This document shows, piece by piece, positions 35,756 to 44,527 of a stretch of 64,000 bases of DNA. Made by a program: the position numbers and the translations under genes. Positions within the stretch are counted from its first letter, which is position 1. Every line of letters begins with the position of its first letter. This DNA comes from Corynebacterium confusum (GTDB lineage Bacteria; Actinomycetota; Actinomycetes; Mycobacteriales; Mycobacteriaceae): the NCBI RefSeq assembly GCF_030408715.1, contig NZ_CP047202.1, forward strand, positions 956,294 to 1,020,293, read 5' to 3'. Under the pieces are notes generated by a model. That model worked only from the letters and a program-made list of their open reading frames with translations. It did not search any database and had not been told where the DNA came from.

Positions 35756-37180
35756 CTAAGAGCCGGCGCGCTCCCACTCGCGCAGGATTTCGGCGTCGCC
35801 GCTGGTGCGCAGGCCGCTGCAGCCGCCGGTGAAGTAGACGCGCGAGGCCATGGCCACCTGGCCGCCGTCGGCAAAGACCTCGACGGTAGAGCCGTCGATG
35901 ATGATGGTCAGCGAGTCAGAGTCATCTTCGGCGAGGGTGACGGTGGCGGGGGCGTCGTCGGCGTAGAGATCCTGAAACTTGGAGCAGCGCTTGAGGGTGA
36001 GCTCCTCGCCGGAGTGGGTCACGACCGCGGCCGGATCCCCGTCGGCGTCCAGTAGCTCCACCGCCAGGTGCGAGCCGGCCGGGACGTTGAGCAGGCCGAC
36101 CCAGGAGCGCGCCCGGGAGGACTCGGCGACCGCGTCCGGCAGGCCTACCGCCGGGGTCTGGAAGAGCTTGCCGCCCTGCAGCGTGACGTGGCGCGGCAGG
36201 GAGAGCACGTTGGCCCAGCCCTCCTCGGTGAAGGAGGGGTGCGTGGTGGCATCGTCAGCGCGGCCCTGGCCGTTCATGAGGCCGAACAGGCGCGACTGCT
36301 CGAAGCGCTGCTGCTGGTCGACCGTGCCCGGCATGTAGTTCGTGGTGCGCGGGCGGGTGAAATCGTGCCCGAAGTCCAGCTGCTGGAAGCCGGTGTGCAC
36401 GCTAAACACGGTGCCCTCCAGGCGCCCGACCAGGTAGCCGGAGACCTCCCGGTCGCCGCGCTCGATGGTCACCAACAGCACGTCGTAGATGTGGTCGTCG
36501 ACCTGGTCGCGCAGGCGGATGATGCGCGGCGAGACGACCGGCGGCAGGTCCCCGCCGGCGCTCCAGCCGGACAGGCCGGTGTCGCCTGCAAAGGTCAGCG
36601 GGCCGGAAAAGGTCCAGGAGGTGCCGTCCTCGGAGTGGAGGATGACCGGCTGCGGGGCCTCCGTGGTGCCGGTCAGCGCCAGCATGATCCAGCCGGCGTG
36701 CCCCTCGTCGCGGTCGGCCTCGGCCCAGCCCGGCACGACGCAGGGGGAGCGGAAGCGGGAGAAATCGGTGGTGTCGGCGGCGACGGTGCCCACCCGCTGG
36801 ATGGCCGCGTCCAGGGTGGACGGGTCGTCGGAGACCTCGCAGACGCGGTCGAAGTCCTTGTCCTGGGCCAGGGCCACGGTGCTGCCCGTCGACGTCACGG
36901 AGGTGAAGTACAGGTTGACGCCGGCATCGACAGCCGCGACGGCGCCGGCGCGCAGGGTGATTTCGCCGCCGGCCGGGGCGAGCACGTCGTCGCACTCCAG
37001 CCAGTCGAAGGGCATCTCCTCGGAGAAGACGTGGCCCCACCGGGCGCCCTGCCCGGGTTGCGCGCGGTACTGGAAGTACAGGTGCCAGGTCGTCCCGTCC
37101 AGCAGCGCGCCGGCGGGAGCGTCCAGGATCCCGCTTTCCGGAGCGAAGTGAAGCTCGGGATGATGAATGTGGATTGGCAA
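35756..37180 (-). CDS. GH32-like protein with altered catalytic motifs
   Basis: The 474-residue protein resembles beta-fructosidases/levanases of GH32 in a five-bladed propeller region and a C-terminal beta-sandwich (LTIIIDGSTVEVFADGG is highly typical). The catalytic motifs are degenerate: NDPNG is LDAPAG (Asp20 retained), FRDP is FRSP near residue 143 (Asp lost), and the ECP acid/base motif may correspond to GDLPP near residue 210. Activity on sucrose or fructan is therefore doubtful. The TTG at 37180 is chosen because AAGGAG is well spaced and the 92-codon extension is not protein-like. It follows glgA by 17 nt. Confidence 0.78.
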   Translation of the reverse strand: MPIHIHHPELHFAPESGILDAPAGALLDGTTWHLYFQYRAQPGQGARWGHVFSEEMPFDWLECDDVLAPAGGEITLRAGAVAAVDAGVNLYFTSVTSTGSTVALAQDKDFDRVCEVSDDPSTLDAAIQRVGTVAADTTDFSRFRSPCVVPGWAEADRDEGHAGWIMLALTGTTEAPQPVILHSEDGTSWTFSGPLTFAGDTGLSGWSAGGDLPPVVSPRIIRLRDQVDDHIYDVLLVTIERGDREVSGYLVGRLEGTVFSVHTGFQQLDFGHDFTRPRTTNYMPGTVDQQQRFEQSRLFGLMNGQGRADDATTHPSFTEEGWANVLSLPRHVTLQGGKLFQTPAVGLPDAVAESSRARSWVGLLNVPAGSHLAVELLDADGDPAAVVTHSGEELTLKRCSKFQDLYADDAPATVTLAEDDSDSLTIIIDGSTVEVFADGGQVAMASRVYFTGGCSGLRTSGDAEILREWERAGS

Positions 37181-37197
37181 GAAAGACTCCTTAAAAC

Positions 37198-38349
37198 TCA
37201 GACCAGCGAGCGGTAGATATCGACCGTTTGCTGCGCGATTGTCGCCCAGGAAAACTCCTCCACGGCGCGCTGCCGGCCGGCCTCGCCGTACTGGCGGGCG
37301 CGGTCGGGGTGCACCGCAAGGGCGTTGACGGCCTGGGCGATGTCCGCCTCGAAGGCGGCGTCGTCGGCATCGTAGGGCACCAGCGTACCCGTAACCCCGT
37401 CGCGCACGACTTCCGGAATGCCTCCCACGCGGGAGGCCACGACCGCGGTGCCGCACGCCATGGCCTCGAGGTTAACGATTCCCAGAGGCTCGTAGATGGA
37501 CGGGCACACGAAAATATCCGCGCCGGTGTAGACCTGCTGGACGCGGTTGTGGTCGAGCATCTCCTTGACCCAGAAAACCCCGTCGCGCTCGGCGCGCAGC
37601 GTGTCGACCAAGGCCTCGGTGCGCGTGGCGATCTCCGGGGTATCGGGGGCGCCGGCGCACAGCACCAGCTGGATGTCTGGGTCGAAGGCTCGGGCGGCGC
37701 GCAGTAGGTGCTCCACGCCCTTCTGGTGGGTAATCCGGCCCACGAAGGCGACCACCGGCCGCTGGCCGTCCACGCCCAGTTGCGCCAGGTAGTCGCCGTG
37801 ACGCGGCTGCCAGCGCTGCGTATCGATGCCGTTGAGCACCACGTGCACCTTGTCCGCGTCGATGCGCGGGTAGGCGTCCAGGATGGTGTCCTTCATGCCG
37901 GCGGAGACGGCGATGACGGCGTCGGCGGATTCCATGGCGTTGCGCTCGGACCAGCTGGAGATGCCGTAGCCGCCGCCCAGCTGCTCGCGCTTCCACGGGC
38001 GGTGCGGCTCCAAGGAGTGGGCCGTTACCACGTGCGGGATGCCGTAGAGTAGGCCCGTCAGGTGGCCGCCCAAGCCGGAATACCAGGTGTGCGAGTGCAC
38101 CACGTCCAAGTTGTCGGCCGCGTGCGCCATCCGCAGGCCGGTCGACAGGGGCTTGAGGGCGGGGTTGGCGTCGGCCAGCGCGCTGTCGGGGCCGTGGGCA
38201 AAGACACCGGCCTCGTCGCGGTCGGCGCCCATGCAGTGGACGTCGACGTCGATGATGTCGCGCATGAAGCGAGTCAGCTCAGCCACGTGGACCCCGGCGC
38301 CCCCGTAGATCTCGGGAGGGTATTCCTTGGAAAAGATTCCGGCTCTCAT
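37198..38349 (-). CDS. glgA: Actinobacterial glycogen/maltose-1-phosphate synthase, GT4 type
   Basis: This 383-residue GT4 glycosyltransferase uses ADP-glucose. It starts MRAGIFSKEYPPEIYGGAGV, has HSHTWYSGLGGHLTGLLYGI, VVLNGIDTQRWQP, FVGRITHQKGVEHLL and the GT4 nucleotide motif SIYEPLGIVNLEAMACGTAV. It is the GlgA type found in corynebacteria and mycobacteria, not the longer GT5 enzyme; mycobacterial orthologues mainly make maltose-1-phosphate (GlgM). It is divergent from glgC, which makes its donor. Confidence 0.92.
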   Translation of the reverse strand: MRAGIFSKEYPPEIYGGAGVHVAELTRFMRDIIDVDVHCMGADRDEAGVFAHGPDSALADANPALKPLSTGLRMAHAADNLDVVHSHTWYSGLGGHLTGLLYGIPHVVTAHSLEPHRPWKREQLGGGYGISSWSERNAMESADAVIAVSAGMKDTILDAYPRIDADKVHVVLNGIDTQRWQPRHGDYLAQLGVDGQRPVVAFVGRITHQKGVEHLLRAARAFDPDIQLVLCAGAPDTPEIATRTEALVDTLRAERDGVFWVKEMLDHNRVQQVYTGADIFVCPSIYEPLGIVNLEAMACGTAVVASRVGGIPEVVRDGVTGTLVPYDADDAAFEADIAQAVNALAVHPDRARQYGEAGRQRAVEEFSWATIAQQTVDIYRSLV

Positions 38350-38458
38350 GCCCTCCCAGAATAATGATTAATGCCGCGGCGCGCACCGAAGGTAAACAAG
38401 GGGTAAATAGTACTAATTTCCGCTGCGTAGTTTCCTTCGTGCGGATAGGTTGGAGGTC

Positions 38459-39676
38459 GTGAGAAGCCAGCCTAACGTCCTTGCCATCGTTCTTGCCGGC
38501 GGAGAGGGCAAACGCCTCTTTCCGCTGACGGAAGACCGCGCCAAACCCGCCGTGCCCTTCGGCGGTTCCTACCGTCTCATCGATTTCGTCTTGTCTAATC
38601 TAGTCAACGCCCGCTTCCTCAAAATCGCGGTGCTGACCCAGTACAAGTCGCACTCGCTCGACCGCCACATCTCCCAGGCCTGGAACCTGTCTGGGCCCAC
38701 GCCGCAATACATCGCCTCCGTGCCGGCCCAGCAGCGGCGCGGCAAGCGCTGGTACAACGGCTCGGCCGACGCCATCGTCCAGTCGCTGAACCTCATCCAC
38801 GACGAGAAGCCGGACTACGTCATCGTCTTCGGCGCCGACCACGTCTACCGCATGGATCCAGCTCAGATGGTCGACGAGCACATCGCGACCGGCCTGGACT
38901 GCTCCGTCGCAGGCATCCGCGTGCCCCGCTCCGAGGCCAGCGCCTTCGGTTGCATCCAGGCCGACGGCATGGGCACTATCACCGAGTTCGTCGAGAAGCC
39001 GGCCGATCCGCCGTCTACCCCCGACGACCCGACGCAGACGTATGCTTCCATGGGCAACTACGTCTTCACCGCCCAGGCACTTATCGATGCCCTTTTGTCC
39101 GATGAGGACGACTCCGAATCCGCGCACGACATGGGCGGCAACATCATCCCGTACTTCGTGGAGCGCGGCCAGGCCCACGTCTACGACTTCATGTCCAACC
39201 AGGTGCCCGGCTCCACCGAGCGCGACCACGGCTACTGGCGCGACGTGGGGACCATCGACTCCTTCTACGAGGCGCACATGGATCTCATCTCCGTGCACCC
39301 CATCTTCAACCTCTACAACCGGAACTGGCCCATCCACTCGACGGATGATTCCAACTTCCCGCCGGCGAAGTTCGTGCAAAACGGCATCGCGCAGTCGTCG
39401 ATGGTGGCCCCGGGCTGCATCATCTCCGGCGGCACGGTGCGCAACTCGGTGCTGGCTTCTGACGTGCACGTCGCCGACGGCGCGACCGTCGAGGGCTCCG
39501 TGCTGCTGCCGGGCGTGCGCGTTGGCCGCGGGGCCGTGGTGCGCCGGGCCATCCTGGACAAAAACGTCGAGGTAGGCGAGGGTGCCATCGTCGGCGTCGA
39601 CCCCGAGCGCGACGCCGAGCGCTTTCAGATTTCGGCCGGCGGCGTGGTCGTCGTCGGCAAGAACCAGCGCGTCTAG
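38459..39676 (+). CDS. glgC: Glucose-1-phosphate adenylyltransferase
   Basis: GlgC makes ADP-glucose from ATP and glucose-1-phosphate. The 405-residue enzyme has the nucleotidyltransferase motif [29 protein letters not shown], the sugar-phosphate site ITEFVEKP, and a C-terminal left-handed beta-helix. The GTG at 38459 gives VRSQPNVLA, aligning with the corynebacterial MKTQPNVLA start. GGAGG lies only 2 nt before it, an unusually tight spacing. The stop overlaps the convergent methyltransferase stop within CTAG. Confidence 0.95.
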   Translation: MRSQPNVLAIVLAGGEGKRLFPLTEDRAKPAVPFGGSYRLIDFVLSNLVNARFLKIAVLTQYKSHSLDRHISQAWNLSGPTPQYIASVPAQQRRGKRWYNGSADAIVQSLNLIHDEKPDYVIVFGADHVYRMDPAQMVDEHIATGLDCSVAGIRVPRSEASAFGCIQADGMGTITEFVEKPADPPSTPDDPTQTYASMGNYVFTAQALIDALLSDEDDSESAHDMGGNIIPYFVERGQAHVYDFMSNQVPGSTERDHGYWRDVGTIDSFYEAHMDLISVHPIFNLYNRNWPIHSTDDSNFPPAKFVQNGIAQSSMVAPGCIISGGTVRNSVLASDVHVADGATVEGSVLLPGVRVGRGAVVRRAILDKNVEVGEGAIVGVDPERDAERFQISAGGVVVVGKNQRV

Positions 39677-40344
39677 AGCTTCGTTACGAGCGTGACGCCG
39701 CCGCCCAGCGGCAGGCGGGTGACCACGGCGCCCTCGAGCTCGCGGATGGCGGCGTCGGCCTGGCGGGCGGACTGGGTGGCGCGATCCGTGCGCGAGCTAT
39801 CGCCCAGGGTCCCGTCCAGCAGGGCATTCGGCAGGACCAGGGTGCCGTGCGGGGACAGGAGGGGCCAGGCGGCATCGACCAGCGCGGGCAGATCCAGGCT
39901 GTGCACGTCGGCGTAGATTACCTGGTAGGACTCGCTGGCCAGGCGGCTCATCACGTCCAGCGGGCGGGACGGTAGGTAGCGCACGCGGCTTGGCGGGTAG
40001 CCGGCCTCGCGGAAGGAGGCCTTGGCCGCGGCTTGGTGCTCGGCCTCCGGGTCGATGCAGGTCAGCGAGCCCGACTCGGAAAGGCCCTCCAAAACGTAGA
40101 GGCCGACGACCGCCGCGGCCGGCGAAATGACAATTGCTTGGGCCTTCGGCGTGGCCGCATGCCCCGTGGAGGCGGCGGCGAGGGTGCTAATCAGCTGGCC
40201 CAACGGCTCGTCCGGCAGCGGCAGGGAATACTCCTGCGCGTGGTCGCGGGCGTGCGCGAGCGCCTCCGAGGGCGCGGAAGTCGAGCCAATATAGGATTGC
40301 AGTGCGTCAAAAGCCGTAGTAGTCACAGCCTTTAGTCTAGGCAT
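39673..40344 (-). CDS. SAM-dependent O-methyltransferase
   Basis: The 223-residue product belongs to the O-methyltransferase family 3 (caffeoyl-CoA-type fold), like the gene found between glgC and sigE in mycobacteria. Visible features are [20 protein letters not shown] (SAM-binding beta strand) and [19 protein letters not shown] (metal/substrate Asp). The start could be ATG 40344 or GTG 40326; the latter gives the usual length. The substrate is unknown. Confidence 0.82.
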   Translation of the reverse strand: MPRLKAVTTTAFDALQSYIGSTSAPSEALAHARDHAQEYSLPLPDEPLGQLISTLAAASTGHAATPKAQAIVISPAAAVVGLYVLEGLSESGSLTCIDPEAEHQAAAKASFREAGYPPSRVRYLPSRPLDVMSRLASESYQVIYADVHSLDLPALVDAAWPLLSPHGTLVLPNALLDGTLGDSSRTDRATQSARQADAAIRELEGAVVTRLPLGGGVTLVTKL

Positions 40345-40375
40345 AACGCCCCGCTTAAGTGGGGATAACGCCCCG
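40343..40375. promoter_or_regulatory. 22-bp spaced direct repeat upstream of sigE
   Basis: ATAACGCCCCG occurs at 40343-40353 and again at 40365-40375, exactly two helical turns apart, between the divergent O-methyltransferase and sigE. The spacer contains CTTAAGTGGGG. The arrangement suggests a tandem binding site for a response regulator; the factor is unknown. Confidence 0.4.
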
Positions 40376-40458
40376 AGTCGTGGGTGGCAAAACGGTTAAC
40401 AGTAAATGTACAGCCCACCGTCTGGAGTTTGGAAGAAAGATGTAGCACAATACTTGTT

Positions 40459-41067
40459 ATGGCAAAAGACTCTTCCTCGTCGAACACTGCCCCCGTGAGC
40501 ACCGCTGCTTTCGATGCCGGGCAGGCAGCCATGCCGTCCTGGGCCGACCTGGTGGCCGAGCACGCCGACAGCGTCTACCGCCTAGCCTACCGCCTGTCCG
40601 GTAACCAACACGACGCGGAGGATCTGACCCAAGAGACCTTCATGCGCGTGTTTAGGTCCCTGCACAACTACCAACCCGGCACCTTCGAGGGCTGGCTGCA
40701 CCGGATTACCACCAACCTTTTTCTGGACATGGTGCGCCACCGCGCGAAGATCCGCATGGAGGCCCTGCCCGAGGACTACGACCGCGTGCCGGGCAACGAC
40801 ATGACGCCCGAGCAGGCCTACACCGTGGCCAACCTGGACCCGGCCCTGCAAGCCGCGCTGGACTCGCTGAGCCCTGAGTTCCGCGTCGTTGTCGTGCTCT
40901 GCGACGTCGTGGGCATGAGCTACGACGAAATCGCCGAAACCCTGGGCGTCAAGATGGGCACCGTGCGCTCACGCATCCACCGCGGCCGGTCCCAGCTGCG
41001 TGCGGCGATCGAGTCCGCCGCGGCTAACGATGCCGACGCTCGCCTCCTGCTTCCCACCAAGTCCTAG
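40459..41067 (+). CDS. sigE: ECF RNA polymerase sigma factor SigE
   Basis: This 202-residue sigma-70 factor of the ECF group has region 2 ([36 protein letters not shown]) and region 4 ([40 protein letters not shown]). Linkage to a zinc-binding anti-sigma factor and tatB matches corynebacterial and mycobacterial SigE, which handle cell-surface stress. ATG 40459 has no ribosome site nearby; the transcript may be leaderless, but no clear -10 settles this. Confidence 0.93.
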   Translation: MAKDSSSSNTAPVSTAAFDAGQAAMPSWADLVAEHADSVYRLAYRLSGNQHDAEDLTQETFMRVFRSLHNYQPGTFEGWLHRITTNLFLDMVRHRAKIRMEALPEDYDRVPGNDMTPEQAYTVANLDPALQAALDSLSPEFRVVVVLCDVVGMSYDEIAETLGVKMGTVRSRIHRGRSQLRAAIESAAANDADARLLLPTKS

Positions 41068-41126
41068 GAAAATTCCTTAGGCTGTTGATAGGACTAGTAC
41101 TTCGGGGCTGAAAGGAGGCCAAAGCT

Positions 41127-41615
41127 GTGCACCCGCATGTTTCGCGCTTTTCTTCGCTGGGCTCGGCTGGAGCTGCCGGCTCGGCTGGCTCGGCCGGTTC
41201 AGCTGGGATTGCGCGGGCCCGCAAGATCCGGGATAAGGCCAAGGCGCGGGCGCGCCGCATGGACACCATCGGGCACTTGGGTCCCGAGGCGGTCGTAGCC
41301 TTCGTCGACGGCGAGATGGAGCGCAAGGCCGTCCACCGCGTGCGCGTGCACCTAGTCCACTGCGCCGAGTGCCGCCGCGAGGTCCACGTGCAGCGCGGCG
41401 CCTCGGAATGGGTGCGCATGTGCAACATCGACCACCAGGTGCGCGCGCCGCATTCGCTGGTGGATAAGCTGACCAGCATTGCGAGCTCCGCGGTAGGCCC
41501 CGGCCCGGACGCCTCCACTCCGACCTACCATCCGGAACAGGATCTGCTCGATCGGTTGGAGATGATGGTGCGGGCGATTAGGCACAACCAGGGCCGCGGA
41601 GAGAGACTAGAGTAA
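41127..41615 (+). CDS. cseE: Zinc-binding anti-sigma factor for SigE
   Basis: This 162-residue soluble anti-sigma factor has a ZAS motif HLVHCAEC (His-x3-Cys-x2-Cys, about residues 75-82) after an upstream helix with VVAFVDGEMERKAVHRV. The N-terminus carries a low-complexity SAG-repeat stretch and a basic RKIRDKAKARARR segment. It binds and inhibits SigE in corynebacteria (CseE) by analogy. AAAGGAGG precedes GTG 41127. No membrane helix is seen. Confidence 0.88.
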   Translation: MHPHVSRFSSLGSAGAAGSAGSAGSAGIARARKIRDKAKARARRMDTIGHLGPEAVVAFVDGEMERKAVHRVRVHLVHCAECRREVHVQRGASEWVRMCNIDHQVRAPHSLVDKLTSIASSAVGPGPDASTPTYHPEQDLLDRLEMMVRAIRHNQGRGERLE

Positions 41616-41620
41616 GTCAC

Positions 41621-42193
41621 GTGTTTTCGAATTTAGGCGTTACCGAGATCGTGGTGATCGTGCTGATCGCCGTCGTCGTCATCGGGCCGGAGCGGCTGCC
41701 CGGCGTGCTCCAGGACGTGCGCGCCGCGATCTTCGCCGCGCGGCGGGCCATCAACAACGCCAAGGCCGAGCTCAACGGTGAGGTGGGGGAGTTCTCCAAG
41801 GAGTTCGACGACCTGCGCGGACCGCTCAACCAGGCCATGGAGTGGGGACGGCTCGGGCCCCGCGGCGTGCTGACCAAGGCGCTTTTCGACGGCGACGACA
41901 GCGCCTGGGACGACTTCAACCCGAAGAAATTCTTAGACGAGCCGGCCGCGAAGGTCGAGCAGCGCGAGGAAAGCTACAGCCCGTACACCGACCAGCCGCG
42001 CGAGACCAACACCGCGGCGGCCGCGCAGGGCTTCGACTATTCGCAGATTTATGCTGCCGATGCCACCCCCGCGCCGCAGACTGAAACGCCGCAGGCTGAG
42101 CCACGACAGGCGGAGTCGCGGCCGGCGGAGCAGCGTCGCGAGGAGCCCCGCCCCGACCAGCCGTCGGGCTTTAGCTGGTCGGATATCAGCTAG
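41621..42193 (+). CDS. tatB: Twin-arginine translocase subunit TatB
   Basis: TatB recognises twin-arginine signal peptides with TatC. The 190-residue protein begins MFSNLGVTEIVVIVLIAVVV, a membrane helix followed by IGPERLPG and an amphipathic helix (DVRAAIFAARRAINNAKAEL). The remaining part is a long acidic/Gln-Pro-rich cytoplasmic tail. GTG 41621 lies 5 nt after cseE, so it is part of the sigE-cseE-tatB run. Tat export would be needed for a periplasm-facing formate dehydrogenase. Confidence 0.93.
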   Translation: MFSNLGVTEIVVIVLIAVVVIGPERLPGVLQDVRAAIFAARRAINNAKAELNGEVGEFSKEFDDLRGPLNQAMEWGRLGPRGVLTKALFDGDDSAWDDFNPKKFLDEPAAKVEQREESYSPYTDQPRETNTAAAAQGFDYSQIYAADATPAPQTETPQAEPRQAESRPAEQRREEPRPDQPSGFSWSDIS

Positions 42194-42196
42194 CGC

Positions 42197-43333
42197 TTAG
42201 TGGCGAGTAACGCCCAGGCCGAGCGGCTTGCCGGCCAGGGAATCCTTGCGCACCGCGATCTTGTCCGCGATGGCGGCAACGGCCTGTGCTGCGGCCGAGT
42301 CCGGGGCCTGCTCGAGGATGGGAACGCCGGCATCGCCGCCGGTGCGCAGCGCCGGATCCAGCGGGATCTGACCCAGCAGCGGGACCTCGTGGCCCAAAAG
42401 GGTGCTCAGCCGGTCGGCGACGATCTGGCCGCCGCCGCTGCCGAAGATATCCATCGTGGTACCGTCCGGCATGACCATCGCGCCCATGTTCTCGATGACG
42501 CCGGCCACGCGCTGGCGCGTCTGCTGGGAGATGGAGCCGGCGCGCTCGGCGACCTCCGCGGCCGCGGCCTGCGGGGTGGTGACGATAAGCAGCTCGGCGT
42601 TGGGGATTAGCTGAGCTACCGAGAGCGCGACATCGCCGGTGCCGGGCGGGAGATCCAGCAGCAGCACGTCCAGATCGCCCCAGAAGACGTCGACCAAGAA
42701 CTGCTGGAGGGCGCGGTGGAGCATCGGCCCGCGCCAGACGACGGGCGCGTTGCCCTCGACGAACTGCCCGATGGAGATGTGCTTAATATCGTGCGCGATG
42801 GGCGGTAGCAGCATCTCCTCGTCCAGTACGGTGGGGCCCGCGGTGGAGCCCAGCAGACCGGGGACGGAGTGGCCGTAGATGTCGGCATCGATAATGCCTA
42901 CCTTGAGGCCCTTGCGCTGCAGGGCGGAGGCCAGGTTGACGGTAACCGAGGACTTGCCCACGCCGCCCTTGCCCGAGGCCACCGCGAAGACGCGGGTGGT
43001 CGAATCGGGCTTCGCGAACGGGATCTCCGGCTCGGCCTTGCCGCCGCGGAGCTTCTTTTTAAGCTCGAGGCGCTGCTCGTCGTTCATCGCATCCAGCGTC
43101 ACGGTGACATCGCCGACGCCCTCGATGTCCTCTAACGCCGCCTGGGTGTTGGACTGGATAGTGTTTTTCATCGGGCAGCCGGCGATGGTCAGGTAGATTT
43201 CCACGGCGACGTCGTTGCCGTCGATGGCAATGGACTTGACCATGTCGAGTTCAGTAATCGGGCGCCCGATTTCGGGATCCTCTACGCGGGAGAGCGCGCT
43301 GCGGACAGCGGATTCGGTTAGTGTACTAGTCAT
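42197..43333 (-). CDS. mrp: Mrp/ApbC-type Fe-S cluster carrier ATPase
   Basis: This 378-residue protein has an N-terminal MIP18/DUF59 domain (VEDPEIGRPITELDMV, IAGCPMKNTI) and a MinD-type P-loop ATPase (ASGKGGVGKSS, IIDADIYGHSVPGLLG, LDLPPGTGD). It is expected to carry or deliver Fe-S clusters. The usual C-terminal CxxC is absent: the aligned stretch reads ENMGAMVMPDGTTMDIFG, as in other actinobacterial Mrp. ATG 43333 is chosen; ATG 43345 four codons earlier is possible. The stop lies 3 nt from the convergent tatB stop. Confidence 0.9.
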   Translation of the reverse strand: MTSTLTESAVRSALSRVEDPEIGRPITELDMVKSIAIDGNDVAVEIYLTIAGCPMKNTIQSNTQAALEDIEGVGDVTVTLDAMNDEQRLELKKKLRGGKAEPEIPFAKPDSTTRVFAVASGKGGVGKSSVTVNLASALQRKGLKVGIIDADIYGHSVPGLLGSTAGPTVLDEEMLLPPIAHDIKHISIGQFVEGNAPVVWRGPMLHRALQQFLVDVFWGDLDVLLLDLPPGTGDVALSVAQLIPNAELLIVTTPQAAAAEVAERAGSISQQTRQRVAGVIENMGAMVMPDGTTMDIFGSGGGQIVADRLSTLLGHEVPLLGQIPLDPALRTGGDAGVPILEQAPDSAAAQAVAAIADKIAVRKDSLAGKPLGLGVTRH

Positions 43334-43428
43334 ATCATGAACCATCGTAGTAACCGGGCGGGGAAAAATACACGTCGGGGCACGCGGTGTAAGATGACAG
43401 GGGAATTTCAACGTTTGGAGGAGACTCG

Positions 43429-44133
43429 ATGCGTGTGCAAGCCGGTGCCGCCTGCCTCGTCGCCGCGGCGGTGGCCTTGAGCAAGTGCGCGGAGGCCGAA
43501 CCCGGCAGCTCCGCCGACCCGCGGGAGGAGGCGGACATCCGCATCCTGGTGGATTCGCAGGACACGGAGGGCCAGGTCGTCGCCGAGATCTTCAAGCAAG
43601 CCTTCGCCCGCAACGATCGTAACGCCGAGCTGGTCGTCGAAGACAACACGGCCGGTTCCTCGCTGGTGGAAAAGATGGGCGAGGAAGGCAATTTCTGGGC
43701 TGCCTGCACCGGCGATGCCCTCTACGCCCTCGACCCCGACCGCGCCCGGGAGATGGAGCAGGACTTCACCGCCGGCGAGGCCGGCCGGGACGAGGACCGC
43801 AACGGGCAAACGCACATCGCGATGATGGAATCGCTACCCACCACGCTGACCACCGTCGACCCGTCCACCGCGCAGGGCTGCAGCGCGAGCCCCGCCAGCG
43901 AGCTGCCCCAGAACTACAGCCCCATCTTCACGAAAGGCCTTTTGGACCGGGAGGAAAAAGAGATGCTGGGCTCGTTGTCGAAGTTCCTCATCGAGCAGGA
44001 CATCGACGAGCTCGTCGAGGAGATCGAGTCCGGCGGCGACGACATCGAGAAGATCGTTTCCCGCTGGAGCCAGAACAGCGTCCCCGAAGGCGAATTGGAC
44101 GCCAACAGCGACTCGGATTCCACCGAGGAGTAG
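43429..44133 (+). CDS. Exported acidic protein, possible lipoprotein
   Basis: The 234-residue product starts MRVQAGAACLVAAAVALSKC, a short signal-like segment whose LSKC resembles a weak lipobox (Cys20). The mature part is acidic; DIRILVDSQDTEGQVVAEIF resembles the start of periplasmic glycine-betaine-type binding proteins, and two cysteines (WAACTGD and QGCSAS) could pair. The protein is shorter than usual binding proteins. TTTGGAGGAG precedes the ATG. Function not known. Confidence 0.72.
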   Translation: MRVQAGAACLVAAAVALSKCAEAEPGSSADPREEADIRILVDSQDTEGQVVAEIFKQAFARNDRNAELVVEDNTAGSSLVEKMGEEGNFWAACTGDALYALDPDRAREMEQDFTAGEAGRDEDRNGQTHIAMMESLPTTLTTVDPSTAQGCSASPASELPQNYSPIFTKGLLDREEKEMLGSLSKFLIEQDIDELVEEIESGGDDIEKIVSRWSQNSVPEGELDANSDSDSTEE

Positions 44134-44199
44134 TGTGCCGGTAGATAGCGCCCCGGCCTGTGGATAACTCCGCGGTCTATGCGCCCGCAAGCAGGATGA

Positions 44200-44439
44200 C
44201 GCCTGGCGCTGATAGAAAACCCGGTCTGCGCCTGGCCGGACTGCCTGGTCGGCGGCGAAGAGTGTCAGATACACCACCTGAGAGCCTGGGAGCGGGGAGG
44301 GCCGACCAACATGGACAACCTGGTGACCTTGTGCCCGCACCACAACGGCGCGAACGATGACTCGGGACGCGGCGGGCCGGCATCGCGGGGCAGGATGGCC
44401 CGGGTGCGTGGAAAGGCGGTGTGGATACCGCCCCGGTAG
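44200..44439 (+). pseudogene. Remnant of an HNH endonuclease C-terminus
   Basis: An 80-codon frame bounded by TGA (44197-44199) and TAG (44437-44439) encodes the core of an HNH nuclease: VCAWPDC, then IHHLRAWERGGPTNMDNLVT and LCPHHN. This is the 3' end of the DUF222/HNH (13E12-type) family. No start codon, ribosome site or upstream domain is present, so it is a decayed fragment. Confidence 0.75.
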
Positions 44440-44454
44440 GCCCGCCGAGAAACT

Positions 44455-44498
44455 AAAAAACGACCCGCCGCCTCCCTAGTTGAGGGAGGGGCAGCGGG
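44455..44498 (-). terminator. Rho-independent terminator after odhA
   Basis: On the minus strand CCCGCTG-CC-CCTCCCT, a short loop, AGGGAGG-CGGCGGG form about 14 bp with a 2-nt bulge, followed by CGTTTTTT. Confidence 0.85.
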
Positions 44499-44527
44499 CC
44501 GGCTAGTTGGCGTGCCTAGAGCGCGGT

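Noticed and set aside
34564..35874. 436-codon minus-strand frame over DUF3117 and the methyltransferase
   Set aside because: Antisense shadow; the plus-strand products are conserved families.
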